A DNA stretch of 15,560 nucleotides from Flavobacteriaceae bacterium (GTDB lineage Bacteria; Bacteroidota; Bacteroidia; Flavobacteriales; Flavobacteriaceae): contig JACXVH010000010.1 in the NCBI GenBank assembly GCA_014763515.1, forward strand, positions 1-15,560, given 5' to 3'. Made by a program: the position numbers and the translations under genes. How positions within the stretch are numbered: the stretch's first letter is position 1; the number at the start of each line of letters is the position of its first letter. Positions 1 through 6,448 of the stretch are shown here, piece after piece. The notes beneath the pieces are model-generated. The model ran no database searches and was not told the origin of the DNA. It saw only the letters and a program-made list of their open reading frames with translations.

Positions 1-240
1 GGATTAACTGGAACTGTGGTCGATGTTAAGCTGCTTTTTGCAGTTGCTATAAAATGTAATGCTTCAGGTATCATCATTGCACATAATCATCCAAGTGGAA
101 ACTTAAAAGCAAGTGAACAGGATAAGAAAATTACAAAGCAAATTAAAGAAGGAGCTAAAATATTTGATATTCAGTTTCTAGACCATTTAATCATTACGAA
201 AACTGGATATTTGAGTTTCACTAATGAAGGAATTATTTAA
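1..240 (+). CDS. RadC-family JAB-domain protein, C-terminal part
   Basis: The reading frame is open from the first base (Gly-Leu-Thr-Gly-Thr-Val-Val-Asp) and stops with TAA at 238-240, so the gene begins upstream of the window. The fragment has the RadC/JAB signature: the stretch HNHPSGNLKASEQD gives the H-x-H-P-S-G-x7-D metal-binding motif of JAMM/MPN-type proteases, and the C-terminal strand FLDHLIIT is also typical. RadC was once called a DNA repair protein, but its biochemical role is unsettled, and in Bacteroidetes copies are often carried on mobile elements. The GTG at 16 is an internal valine codon and not a start. A 16-base perfect palindrome follows directly after the stop. Confidence 0.85.
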   Translation, partial: GLTGTVVDVKLLFAVAIKCNASGIIIAHNHPSGNLKASEQDKKITKQIKEGAKIFDIQFLDHLIITKTGYLSFTNEGII

Positions 241-241
241 T

Positions 242-257
242 CGTTTAAGCTTAAACG
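242..257. repeat. 16-base perfect palindrome after the radC-like gene
   Basis: CGTTTAAGCTTAAACG reads identically on both strands and begins two bases after the RadC-like stop codon. With no loop and no T-run it is a poor intrinsic terminator. It could be a dimeric protein-binding site or a chance palindrome in AT-rich DNA. Confidence 0.4.
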
Positions 258-331
258 TGGTTAAATTCATTATTATTTTAAGTACTTCAACTTTTCCTTT
301 TTTACTTAAGATAAATATTAATAGAGTTTTT

Positions 332-339
332 TATTTTTG
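332..339 (+). promoter_or_regulatory. Candidate -7 element for the 344 gene
   Basis: TATTTTTG matches the Bacteroidetes -7 consensus TAnnTTTG and lies four bases before the ATG at 344. Transcription would then start at or next to the start codon, giving a leaderless mRNA. No clear -33 TTG is visible at the usual spacing, so this rests on the -7 match and its position. Confidence 0.45.
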
Positions 340-343
340 AAAC

Positions 344-745
344 ATGAATTCCAACTACAAAATAGAAAATCAGAAAGACGCTGTTATTCATTTTATCTCT
401 AAGTTTGACTTAGAAATGATAGATGCAATTTTAGATGAGCAATATAATTATAATGATTATGGTAAAGACGAATTGCTCTATAATTTAAAAGTTGTGTTTA
501 GACAATATGCAGAGGAGGACGATGATTATCTTGAAGTAAACAAAAATTCATGTGATTGCTCATTAAAAGATGAGTGCAATAGTGCAGTTACTTTTGTAGG
601 TAACAATTCAAGAAGATTTTTAGATTTAATAATTGAAACTAAAAATGAACAGGTAGTTGATATTTATGAATGTACAAGTATGAAAGATGATTATTCGCTG
701 ATAACAAATAGGAAAAGAATTTTCCTTGATGAAACTCCATTCTAG
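344..745 (+). CDS. Uncharacterised 133-aa protein with a Cys cluster
   Basis: I do not recognise a named domain. The protein is soluble and acidic, without a signal peptide or membrane segment. The N-terminal half (about residues 10-55) looks helical. The second half holds cysteines at 70, 72, 78 and 110 around a probable beta section (AVTFVGNNSRRFLDLIIE, then VVDIYEC). The general pattern, small Cys motif, then S/T-F-V-G-N, then D-L-I-I-E and D-I-Y-E-C, resembles uncharacterised Bacteroidetes proteins as I remember them; this was not checked. The Cys-x-Cys-x5-Cys set could bind a metal. A candidate -7 promoter lies just upstream, and the gene converges on the broken XRE gene, whose repaired frame would end 29 bases away. 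It is probably island cargo. Confidence 0.7.
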   Translation: MNSNYKIENQKDAVIHFISKFDLEMIDAILDEQYNYNDYGKDELLYNLKVVFRQYAEEDDDYLEVNKNSCDCSLKDECNSAVTFVGNNSRRFLDLIIETKNEQVVDIYECTSMKDDYSLITNRKRIFLDETPF

Positions 746-774
746 AAGTTCCTTATTATAGAGTTTTTTGTTTT

Positions 775-1001
775 CTACTTCTTGAATCTGAAAAGTTCAA
801 TTAGTTCTACTTCTAAAGCATTAGCAATTTTTTCAAGAGTAGAACAGTCATGTTTGTTTTACCAGCTTCTAATCTACTCATATTACTTTTTTCGTAGTTT
901 ATTTTAGCGGCTAAATCCTGCTGAGAAAGGTTTTGTTCTGTTCTCAATTCTTGGATTCTTCTGCCAATTTTCTTTAAAGTAATATTTTCAATTTCAGACA
1001 A
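775..1001 (-). pseudogene. XRE-family regulator broken by a one-base frameshift
   Basis: The N-terminal part is a clear Xre/Cro-type helix-turn-helix: IGRRIQELRTEQNLSQQDLA, then the recognition helix region ending SNMSRLEAGKTNMT. After codon 52 (Val, GTT at 843-845) the frame runs into VLLLKKLLML and stops at 813. The other frame continues perfectly with TLEKIANALEVELIELFRF and stops at 775, which is the normal end of this family. Adding one base at about 841-842 (GTTCTACTC, expected something like GTTTCTACTC) gives a continuous protein of about 75 residues. The start is TTG at 1001, since no in-frame ATG exists upstream. The lesion may be a true mutation or a sequencing error. The inverted repeat immediately upstream could be its operator. 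Confidence 0.8.
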
Positions 1002-1007
1002 ATCAAT

Positions 1008-1072
1008 GTTGTATTATATGATAAGTCAAAATTTGTTATAAATTTGCTTTGTTGGTTATCGTATAATACAAC
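1008..1072. promoter_or_regulatory. Inverted-repeat operator between XRE gene and membrane-protein gene
   Basis: The 17-base arm at 1008-1024 is repeated in inverted orientation at 1056-1072 with one mismatch (consensus TTATCRTATAATACAAC). The arms are 31 bases apart. They lie between the leftward XRE gene and the rightward 1097 gene, and they bracket the candidate -7 element at 1039-1046. This is the layout expected of paired regulator-binding sites controlling divergent genes. The repeat is seen directly; the link to the XRE protein is inferred. Confidence 0.6.
1039..1046 (+). promoter_or_regulatory. Candidate -7 element for the 1097-2308 unit
   Basis: TAAATTTG is a full match to TAnnTTTG. 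It lies between the two inverted-repeat arms, about 50 bases before the ATG at 1097. The start of transcription would fall just before the right arm, so binding there could block it. No good -33 TTG is visible at 17-23 bases, since the left arm occupies that place. A second, imperfect match (CATTTTTG, 1087-1094) sits three bases before the ATG. Confidence 0.4.
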
Positions 1073-1096
1073 TATTCTTTTTTTAACATTTTTGAT

Positions 1097-1450
1097 ATGG
1101 GTTTATTTGAAACTTCTTTTGATGAACAAATTGCGTTAATTGGTTTAATTGTAGTTTGTTTAAAAATGGCTTTTGATAAAAAGCTTAATTTGACATCTGG
1201 ATATATGACTTCCAATGGATTAAATACAATTCTTAAACTCGGAGGTTTAATTATAATGGTTCTTTCATTTATGCTGATACTTAATCATTACAAGTGGTAT
1301 GGGGCGATTTTAGTTTATATTATTAATTTTTTTATTGCAATGGTGATAGCAACTATTATTGTAAGATTTTTGGGAAATAAGACATTGTTTTTAATATCTT
1401 CAATCATGATTATCGTTTTAGCAATTTATCAATCAATACTAATTTTTTAA
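1097..1450 (+). CDS. Small integral membrane protein, unknown family
   Basis: This 117-residue hydrophobic protein has three clear membrane segments at about residues 47-64, 67-90 and 96-117, and a weaker one at about 10-27. Polar linkers include FDKKLNLTSGYMTSNGLN. I recognise no family or catalytic motif. The start follows the imperfect -7 match by three bases. Only nine bases separate its stop from the lipoprotein gene at 1460, so the two are probably one transcript and may act together at the cell envelope. The unit diverges from the broken XRE gene and shares the inverted repeat with it. Confidence 0.65.
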   Translation: MGLFETSFDEQIALIGLIVVCLKMAFDKKLNLTSGYMTSNGLNTILKLGGLIIMVLSFMLILNHYKWYGAILVYIINFFIAMVIATIIVRFLGNKTLFLISSIMIIVLAIYQSILIF

Positions 1451-1459
1451 ATACAAAAC

Positions 1460-2308
1460 ATGAAAAATATTTTATTTACAACAGCTTTATTAAGTATTTG
1501 GCTGTTATTGGGTTGTTCAAGCGATAATGACGACACTTCGGGATTGACAACAGAAGAGCAATCTATTTTAGGTGTTTGGGAGCATACAGCCTATGGTTCG
1601 GTTGATTCAAATGGCAATGAAACTATTACACCTATTAATAGTTCTTGTTTAAATACACATACTTTTACTTCTGATAAAGTAATAAACTATAAAAGCTATA
1701 TTACTTGCAATGATGTTGAAGAAGAAAATGGTACGTGGACTTTTACAAATGGATTATTGACAAGGACTTTTCCAGAAACTGTTACAGTTATACAACAGCA
1801 TAATGTAACTTTCATAAATCCAATAAAAATGAAATTATTTGAAGTTGGGAATACAAGCCAATTCTTAATTTATGAAAAGCAAGGAGAAACCATTGAAGAT
1901 ACAGATTATAGATTTGAAGTTTCAGGTAATTATCAAACAGACTGGTGTGGTGCTACAAATAATACCGCAAAAATTACTTTTGAGTTTATTCAAGATGGTA
2001 ATGTTGTAGCAACTCAAAATGAGCAAAGCAGTGTAGAACAATCTTTAACAGTTAATAGGAATTTGACAGGTAATATTATAGGAGTTAAATTAAAATTAAC
2101 TGACTATAATCCAAGCAACCCAAATTCAGGGCTTGGAGATGGTTTTGATACACTTCATGTAAAAATTAAAGGGAATCAAAGTCAAGATGTATATATTGAT
2201 GCTAACCAATTCCACTGGTTGGTTAATTGTACAGATATTTGCTATGAAATTGATATGCAATTTAATACAAGTACAAAACAATTATCTGTGAATAGTTTAT
2301 GGCAGTAG
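1460..2308 (+). CDS. Lipocalin-like surface or periplasmic lipoprotein
   Basis: The 282-residue protein begins with a lipoprotein signal peptide (MKNILFTTALLSIWLLLGCSS); Cys19 would be lipidated. A Ser/Asp-rich linker follows (SSDNDDTSG); acidic residues just after the Cys favour surface export in Bacteroidetes. Residues about 35-140 have the pattern of lipocalin-like lipoproteins: ILGVWEHTAY, later HTFTSDKVI, then NGTWTFTNGLLTRTF and a final strand. Residues about 150-282 form a second beta-rich part with four cysteines (CGA near 163; C258 and C262 region), perhaps disulphide-linked. The exact function and ligand are unknown. It lies nine bases after the membrane-protein gene and is followed by a strong terminator, which closes the unit. 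Confidence 0.75.
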   Translation: MKNILFTTALLSIWLLLGCSSDNDDTSGLTTEEQSILGVWEHTAYGSVDSNGNETITPINSSCLNTHTFTSDKVINYKSYITCNDVEEENGTWTFTNGLLTRTFPETVTVIQQHNVTFINPIKMKLFEVGNTSQFLIYEKQGETIEDTDYRFEVSGNYQTDWCGATNNTAKITFEFIQDGNVVATQNEQSSVEQSLTVNRNLTGNIIGVKLKLTDYNPSNPNSGLGDGFDTLHVKIKGNQSQDVYIDANQFHWLVNCTDICYEIDMQFNTSTKQLSVNSLWQ

Positions 2309-2323
2309 GATTTAAAATTAAAT

Positions 2324-2348
2324 AACCACCTTTGTAGGTGGTTTTTTT
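2324..2348 (+). terminator. Intrinsic terminator of the 1097-2308 unit
   Basis: AACCACC (2324-2330) pairs with GGTGGTT (2337-2343) around a TTTGTA loop and runs into seven T's (2342-2348). It follows the lipoprotein stop codon by 15 bases. The next gene's first possible ATG begins at the base after the T-run. Confidence 0.85.
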
Positions 2349-2354
2349 ATGCTT

Positions 2355-2744
2355 ATGAGAAAAATCAATATTCCTATTTTTGAAATAGGAGAAGAGTATT
2401 GTTTACATGAGTTTGATTTAATACCTATTAAAGAATATCTAGCTAATAATAATTTAGCATACTATATATATAGGTATAGAAAAATTAGAAAATATAAAAT
2501 CTATTTCTTTTATAATTGTGATATTTTGAGTGCTGTGATGATATTCGTTACTTTAAATGACGTAAAAAGATTTGAATTTCTTTATAAGAACATAATTGAT
2601 TCATTTCAACACAAGATTAAAGGAGAAGATGGAGTTTTATATGTAAAGGAAAAAACTTCTGAACTAATCAATAAAGATTTCTTTTCGGAGGTCTGGGTCA
2701 AACAAAGGGTAAACATTTCTAGGAAACAAATTGAAAAACAATGA
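2355..2744 (+). CDS. Uncharacterised 129-aa protein at the island edge
   Basis: The frame is open from an ATG at 2349, but that codon directly abuts the T-run of the preceding terminator. The ATG at 2355 (MRKINIPIFEIGEEY) is the better start; which is used is uncertain. The protein is rich in Tyr, Ile and Lys, has no signal peptide or clear membrane segment, and shows an aromatic-basic stretch near residues 35-55 (YYIYRYRKIRKYKIYFFY). I recognise no family. No promoter stands between the terminator and the start, so expression would need read-through or an undetected promoter. It is the last gene before the tRNA scar, a place where poorly conserved cargo genes are common. It may not be expressed. 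Confidence 0.55.
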   Translation: MRKINIPIFEIGEEYCLHEFDLIPIKEYLANNNLAYYIYRYRKIRKYKIYFFYNCDILSAVMIFVTLNDVKRFEFLYKNIIDSFQHKIKGEDGVLYVKEKTSELINKDFFSEVWVKQRVNISRKQIEKQ

Positions 2745-2831
2745 AAAAGTTTGAAAATAATTATTGCTTTTAAAATGTTGTAAGCCCTAGTAAAAATTGG
2801 TGTTTTGAAACAAAATGAAACTTTTTGAAAA
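2740..2831. repeat. Imperfect direct repeats next to the tRNA scar
   Basis: The 18-base word at 2740-2757 (AATGAAAAAGTTTGAAAA) recurs at 2814-2831 as AATGAAACTTTTTGAAAA, identical except for three central bases. The second copy ends 15 bases before the tRNA fragment. Such repeats near an attachment site could be arm-type integrase sites, but AT-rich sequence makes chance similarity likely. Confidence 0.3.
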
Positions 2832-2845
2832 GCAATTTGCCCCTT

Positions 2846-2887
2846 CTGTTAATCAGAGGGTCCTTGGTTCGAGCCCAAGAGGGGGAG
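2846..2887 (+). other. tRNA-Asn(GTT) 3' fragment (integration attachment site)
   Basis: The fragment reads as tRNA positions 32-73. It has anticodon loop CTGTTAA with anticodon GTT, 3' anticodon stem TCAGA, variable GGGTC, T stem CTTGG, T loop TTCGAGC, 3' T stem CCAAG, 3' acceptor strand AGGGGGA, and discriminator G. CCA is not encoded. The 5' half is absent: the bases before it (ending TTTGCCCCTT) cannot pair as acceptor, D-arm or anticodon 5' strand. Identity to a tRNA begins exactly at the anticodon loop, a usual crossover site for tyrosine recombinases. It is not a working tRNA gene. The alternative reading, anticodon TAA, fits the canonical arm lengths less well. Confidence 0.8.
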
Positions 2888-2898
2888 CGTAATTGGAA

Positions 2899-2928
2899 AA
2901 GCCTAGTAATTTTTTACTGGGCTTTTTT
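2899..2928 (+). terminator. Intrinsic terminator, originally of tRNA-Asn
   Basis: AAGCCTAGTAA (2899-2909) pairs with TTACTGGGCTT (2914-2924) with one T-G wobble and a four-T loop, and ends in a run of six T's. Its place 11 bases after the tRNA fragment suggests it is the native terminator of the tRNA-Asn gene, left behind when the element inserted. Confidence 0.8.
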
Positions 2929-2945
2929 AATTATGATAATTTAAA

Positions 2946-2973
2946 AAAAAGGCGTTTTTTAAAACGCCTTTTT
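2946..2973 (-). terminator. Terminator of the glmS operon, potentially bidirectional
   Basis: AAAAAGGCGTTTT and AAAACGCCTTTTT form a long A/T-flanked GGCG/CGCC stem that starts three bases after the glmS stop codon. It has T-runs on both strands, so it can end leftward glmS transcription and also stop rightward read-through from the island. Confidence 0.85.
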
Positions 2974-2976
2974 AAT

Positions 2977-4824
2977 TTATTCTACTGTAACTGATTTTGC
3001 TAAATTTCTTGGTTGGTCAACATTACATCCTCTCATAACGGCAATGTGATATGAAAGTAATTGTAATGGAATTGTAGTTAAAAGCGGAGTAAAAGCCTCA
3101 TTTGTTTCAGGGATTTCAATTACGTGGTCTGCAAGTTCTTTAACTTGTGTATCACCCTTAGTAACCACTGCAATGATTTTACCGCTTCTAGATTTAATTT
3201 CTTGAATGTTGCTTACTACTTTGTCATAATGACCTTTATTTGGAGCAATTACAATAACTGGCATTTGTTCGTCAATTAACGCAATTGGTCCATGTTTCAT
3301 TTCTGCTGCAGGATATCCTTCAGCATGAATATATGATATTTCTTTTAGTTTTAAAGCCCCTTCTAAAGCTACAGGAAAATTATAACCTCTACCTAAATAA
3401 AGGCAGTTCGTAGCATTTTGATATACTGATGCAACTTGTTTTGCAACTTCATTGCTATTTAAAGCCTCTTGAACTTTTTCTGGAATTAATTCTAACTCTA
3501 ATAAATGTCTTTGATAGTCAGAGTTAGACATAGTACCTTTAGCTTTAGCTAAGCGCAAAGCAATCATAGTTAACACTGTAATTTGTGTAGTAAATGCTTT
3601 AGTAGAAGCTACACCAATTTCTGGACCAGCGTGCGTATAGGCACCAGCATGAGTTTCTCTTGAAATCGATGAACCTACAACATTACAAACTCCAAATACA
3701 AATGCTCCATTTTCTTTTGCAAGTTTAATAGCGGCAAGAGTATCAGCAGTTTCACCAGATTGTGAAATAGCAATGACGATATCGTCTTTGTAAATAATTG
3801 GATTTCTATATCTGAACTCAGAAGCATATTCAACTTCAACTGGAATTCTTGCAAATTCTTCTATAATATATTCTGCAACTAAACCAGCATGCCATGAAGT
3901 TCCACAAGCTACAATTAGAATTCTTTTTGCATTTAAAAATCGTTCTAAATTATCTTCTACCCCTGCCATTTGGATAATACCTTTATTGGCTAAAAGTCGT
4001 CCTCTATAAGTATCTTTAATTACGCTAGGTTGTTCGTATATTTCTTTTAACATAAAATGCTCGTAACCTCCTTTTTCAATTTGTTCAAGATTCATTTGAA
4101 GTTCTTGTACATAAGGATCTACAGAAGAGTCGTCTTTAATTTTACGAACAATGATTGGTTTATGCAAGCGTACCACAGCCATTTCTTCATCTTCTAAATA
4201 AATGGCATTTGAGGTGTATTCTATAAAAGGTGAAGCATCAGAAGCAATGAAAAATTCATCGTCACCAATACCAATTGCTAACGGAGAACCTAAACGAGCG
4301 ACAACAATTTCATTCGGTTTTTCTTTGTCGAATACCGCGATAGCATAAGCTCCTACCACTTGGTTAAGTGCAATTTGAACAGCTTTTCCTAGTTGAACAT
4401 TTTCTTTCTTTTTAACATCCTCTATTAAGTTAATAAGAACTTCCGTATCTGTATCTGATTTAAAAGTGTAACCTCTATTAATAAGTTCTTTTTTAATAGG
4501 TTCATAGTTTTCTATAATACCATTGTGAATGATTACTAAATTACCAGAATTAGAATAATGTGGGTGTGAATTAACGTCGTTAGGAACTCCGTGTGTAGCC
4601 CAACGAGTATGTCCCATACCAATTTTACCAACTTTAGTGTTCTCGGCATCTGCTTTTGCTTCTAAATCAGAGACTTTGCCTTTTGTCTTAGATAGTTTTA
4701 AATTACTTCCATCAAATAAAACAATACCAGCACTGTCATATCCTCTATACTCTAATCGCTTTAATCCCTTAATTAAAACAGGGTAAGCATCTCTATTTCC
4801 TATATATCCAACAATTCCACACAT
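2977..4824 (-). CDS. glmS: Glutamine-fructose-6-phosphate aminotransferase (isomerizing)
   Basis: GlmS makes glucosamine-6-phosphate from fructose-6-phosphate and glutamine, the first committed step to UDP-GlcNAc for peptidoglycan and lipopolysaccharide; it acts in the cytosol. The 615 residues match the family length. The start is fixed by Cys2, the glutaminase nucleophile (MCGIVGYIG). GHTRWATHG near residue 73 and HNGIIEN near 100 complete the class II amidotransferase domain (about 2-225). Two SIS isomerase domains follow; ACGTSWHAG and SQSGETADT mark the first, and EGYPAAEMKHGPIALI lies in the second. The end NLAKSVTVE is typical. No glmS ribozyme-like leader is present: only seven bases separate it from the upstream DUF4270 gene, so it is the last gene of a three-gene operon. 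Confidence 0.97.
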   Translation of the reverse strand: MCGIVGYIGNRDAYPVLIKGLKRLEYRGYDSAGIVLFDGSNLKLSKTKGKVSDLEAKADAENTKVGKIGMGHTRWATHGVPNDVNSHPHYSNSGNLVIIHNGIIENYEPIKKELINRGYTFKSDTDTEVLINLIEDVKKKENVQLGKAVQIALNQVVGAYAIAVFDKEKPNEIVVARLGSPLAIGIGDDEFFIASDASPFIEYTSNAIYLEDEEMAVVRLHKPIIVRKIKDDSSVDPYVQELQMNLEQIEKGGYEHFMLKEIYEQPSVIKDTYRGRLLANKGIIQMAGVEDNLERFLNAKRILIVACGTSWHAGLVAEYIIEEFARIPVEVEYASEFRYRNPIIYKDDIVIAISQSGETADTLAAIKLAKENGAFVFGVCNVVGSSISRETHAGAYTHAGPEIGVASTKAFTTQITVLTMIALRLAKAKGTMSNSDYQRHLLELELIPEKVQEALNSNEVAKQVASVYQNATNCLYLGRGYNFPVALEGALKLKEISYIHAEGYPAAEMKHGPIALIDEQMPVIVIAPNKGHYDKVVSNIQEIKSRSGKIIAVVTKGDTQVKELADHVIEIPETNEAFTPLLTTIPLQLLSYHIAVMRGCNVDQPRNLAKSVTVE

Positions 4825-4831
4825 AACATTA

Positions 4832-6445
4832 TTATTTAGGTTCTGTATAGTAAATGTCTAATTTCATCTTTTTTGCTATGTCTATAGCTGAAACATTTGT
4901 TCCGTATAAAACGGTACCACTAGGTCCCATAATTGAACTTGTAGGGATCAATTCGTTTCCAAAGATGGCAGTGTTTTTTATAGACATTAGTGTAGCAGTA
5001 TTAATGTCTTCAGTAACGACAAGACCTAATAATACATTTTCTGCTAATTCATCAACATCAGTATTTAAAAGATTTCTAATATGAGATGTTAGTCGTATTC
5101 TATATTTTTTATCATTTGTATCAGTATCTTCTTCCAAAATACCACCAAACGTAAATTTATTCATTTTTTTATCGGTACTTGTTGAAGAATCTCCAAAATA
5201 ATCGAACAAGAAACTGTTGTTACTTGCATCGTAAAGATAGATTCTTGAAGCGTTTGTTTGTCCTAAATCTTTTACATTAATTGTTAAAATAGCATCGTTA
5301 ATCAACCAATTTTTACTTCTTAAATTGTCTAGTTCATTTTGATCAAAAAGTTCAATAAAAGCGCCAGAACCTACTTGACCTCTTAAAGCAAGAGTTGCAT
5401 CACCATTCACTGGATCAGAAGCATCTAATATAGTTTGATAATTAGATGAATTTGTGTTTTCAAAGAAATTTATAGTGTTTCCTTTTAAATTAAGTTTTAA
5501 AGTTTTTTTCTTTAGTTCTGTGGTCGAATTCGTATCAGCTTTAGAATGATATTGAATTACTATGTAGCCTTTTGAAAAGTCCATTTGTGCTTGAGCAGCG
5601 TTACTTGCAATTGGATTTACTTGAAAGTATAATCCTCTGAAGTATTCTTTAAAATTGTTGTTGTTTAATAAATTGTTAGAATTAGCTAATAAAACTTTGT
5701 TTAGAAAAAAGTTTTTGTCTAAATCTAACCACATTCCAGGGTCCATTCTATCTTTAATTACCCAATCGGCAGGATCGGTCACAGGATTACCTTCATTATC
5801 CACTTTTTGTCCATTACCATCGGTTTCATAAATAATAATTTCATCGTTTGAAAAAAGAAAGTTGTTGTTTTGAAGAACATCACTAGAATTATTCAACGGC
5901 GTACTTACCAAATTATTTTCAATCGTACTTTTCTCATCGGAAAAATATTTTTGGCCTTGAGTTGGGTCGTTTACATCATTATTGGCTAAGTAGTATCCAG
6001 ATTCATAAATTTTAAGATCAAAAGGCAATTGTGAATCACCACTTATAGAATCTAGAATGTATAAATTAGGATCATTGCCTACAGCATCATTGTTTGGATC
6101 CAAATGACTAAAATAAGGTATGTATAGGTAAACAGAATCTATACCTTGCATTTCAATATCATATCCTAAAATTGGATCTGTATCATCAAGTTCAACTTGT
6201 GTTACAAAACTTGCAACATTTTGGCCGAAAAATGGATTTTGAAATACGCCTAATGCATTAATAGGTAGGTTGTTAGATTGAACAGCTCCAGTAGGTTTTG
6301 TGTAGGCTTTAATGTTTTGAACTTCATATTTTTCAAAATTATAATTCCCTTCACCAATAATATTTGATCCTATTGAGTTATAGTCTTTATCGCAAGACAG
6401 TAAAGTTAAAAATACTGCCGAAATAATAAAAATGTACTTTTTCAT
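4832..6445 (-). CDS. DUF4270-type lipoprotein
   Basis: The 537-residue protein starts with a lipoprotein signal peptide (MKKYIFIISAVFLTLLSCDK); Cys18 is the lipidation site. The following GSNIIGEGNYNFE and PINALGVFQNPFFGQ stretches are typical of the DUF4270 family of Bacteroidetes, whose function is not known. The rest is a large, mostly beta, Asn/Asp-rich exported region with no catalytic motif that I can name. It has three bases to the gene before and seven to glmS after it, so it is translated from the same mRNA as both. The context hints at a link to envelope sugar supply, but conserved order alone does not prove this. Confidence 0.85.
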   Translation of the reverse strand: MKKYIFIISAVFLTLLSCDKDYNSIGSNIIGEGNYNFEKYEVQNIKAYTKPTGAVQSNNLPINALGVFQNPFFGQNVASFVTQVELDDTDPILGYDIEMQGIDSVYLYIPYFSHLDPNNDAVGNDPNLYILDSISGDSQLPFDLKIYESGYYLANNDVNDPTQGQKYFSDEKSTIENNLVSTPLNNSSDVLQNNNFLFSNDEIIIYETDGNGQKVDNEGNPVTDPADWVIKDRMDPGMWLDLDKNFFLNKVLLANSNNLLNNNNFKEYFRGLYFQVNPIASNAAQAQMDFSKGYIVIQYHSKADTNSTTELKKKTLKLNLKGNTINFFENTNSSNYQTILDASDPVNGDATLALRGQVGSGAFIELFDQNELDNLRSKNWLINDAILTINVKDLGQTNASRIYLYDASNNSFLFDYFGDSSTSTDKKMNKFTFGGILEEDTDTNDKKYRIRLTSHIRNLLNTDVDELAENVLLGLVVTEDINTATLMSIKNTAIFGNELIPTSSIMGPSGTVLYGTNVSAIDIAKKMKLDIYYTEPK

Positions 6446-6448
6446 AGA

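Larger units (their letters stand above)
1..2887. mobile_element. Right end of a putative integrative element in tRNA-Asn
   Basis: This stretch is interpreted as the distal part of an integrated genomic island. The right boundary is a 42-base tRNA-Asn 3' fragment at 2846-2887. When an element inserts into the 3' part of a tRNA gene, such a duplicate is left on the side away from the intact tRNA. The content fits accessory DNA: a RadC-type JAB gene (a common passenger of Bacteroidetes islands), unrecognised small genes, a broken XRE regulator, and a lipoprotein. Immediately to the right lie conserved housekeeping genes. No integrase or relaxase is visible, so the element type and left end are unknown. 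The boundary is seen in the sequence; the mobile nature is inferred. Confidence 0.55.

Noticed and set aside
16..240. Reading the RadC-like gene as a complete 74-residue gene starting at GTG 16
   Set aside because: The frame is open from base 1 and the residues before the GTG fit the family, so the gene is cut by the window edge.
813..1450. Toxin-antitoxin pair made of the XRE protein and the small membrane protein
   Set aside because: The genes are divergent, the membrane protein resembles no known toxin, and the XRE frame is broken; nothing beyond adjacency supports it.
2820..2888. A complete tRNA gene
   Set aside because: The bases 5' of the anticodon loop cannot form the acceptor 5' strand, D-arm or 5' anticodon stem; only the 3' half is present.
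4825..4831. glmS ribozyme or riboswitch
   Set aside because: Only seven bases separate glmS from the upstream gene, so there is no leader that could hold one.
4854..5084. Plus-strand frame inside the DUF4270 gene
   Set aside because: It is antisense to a well supported gene and has no promoter or family features.
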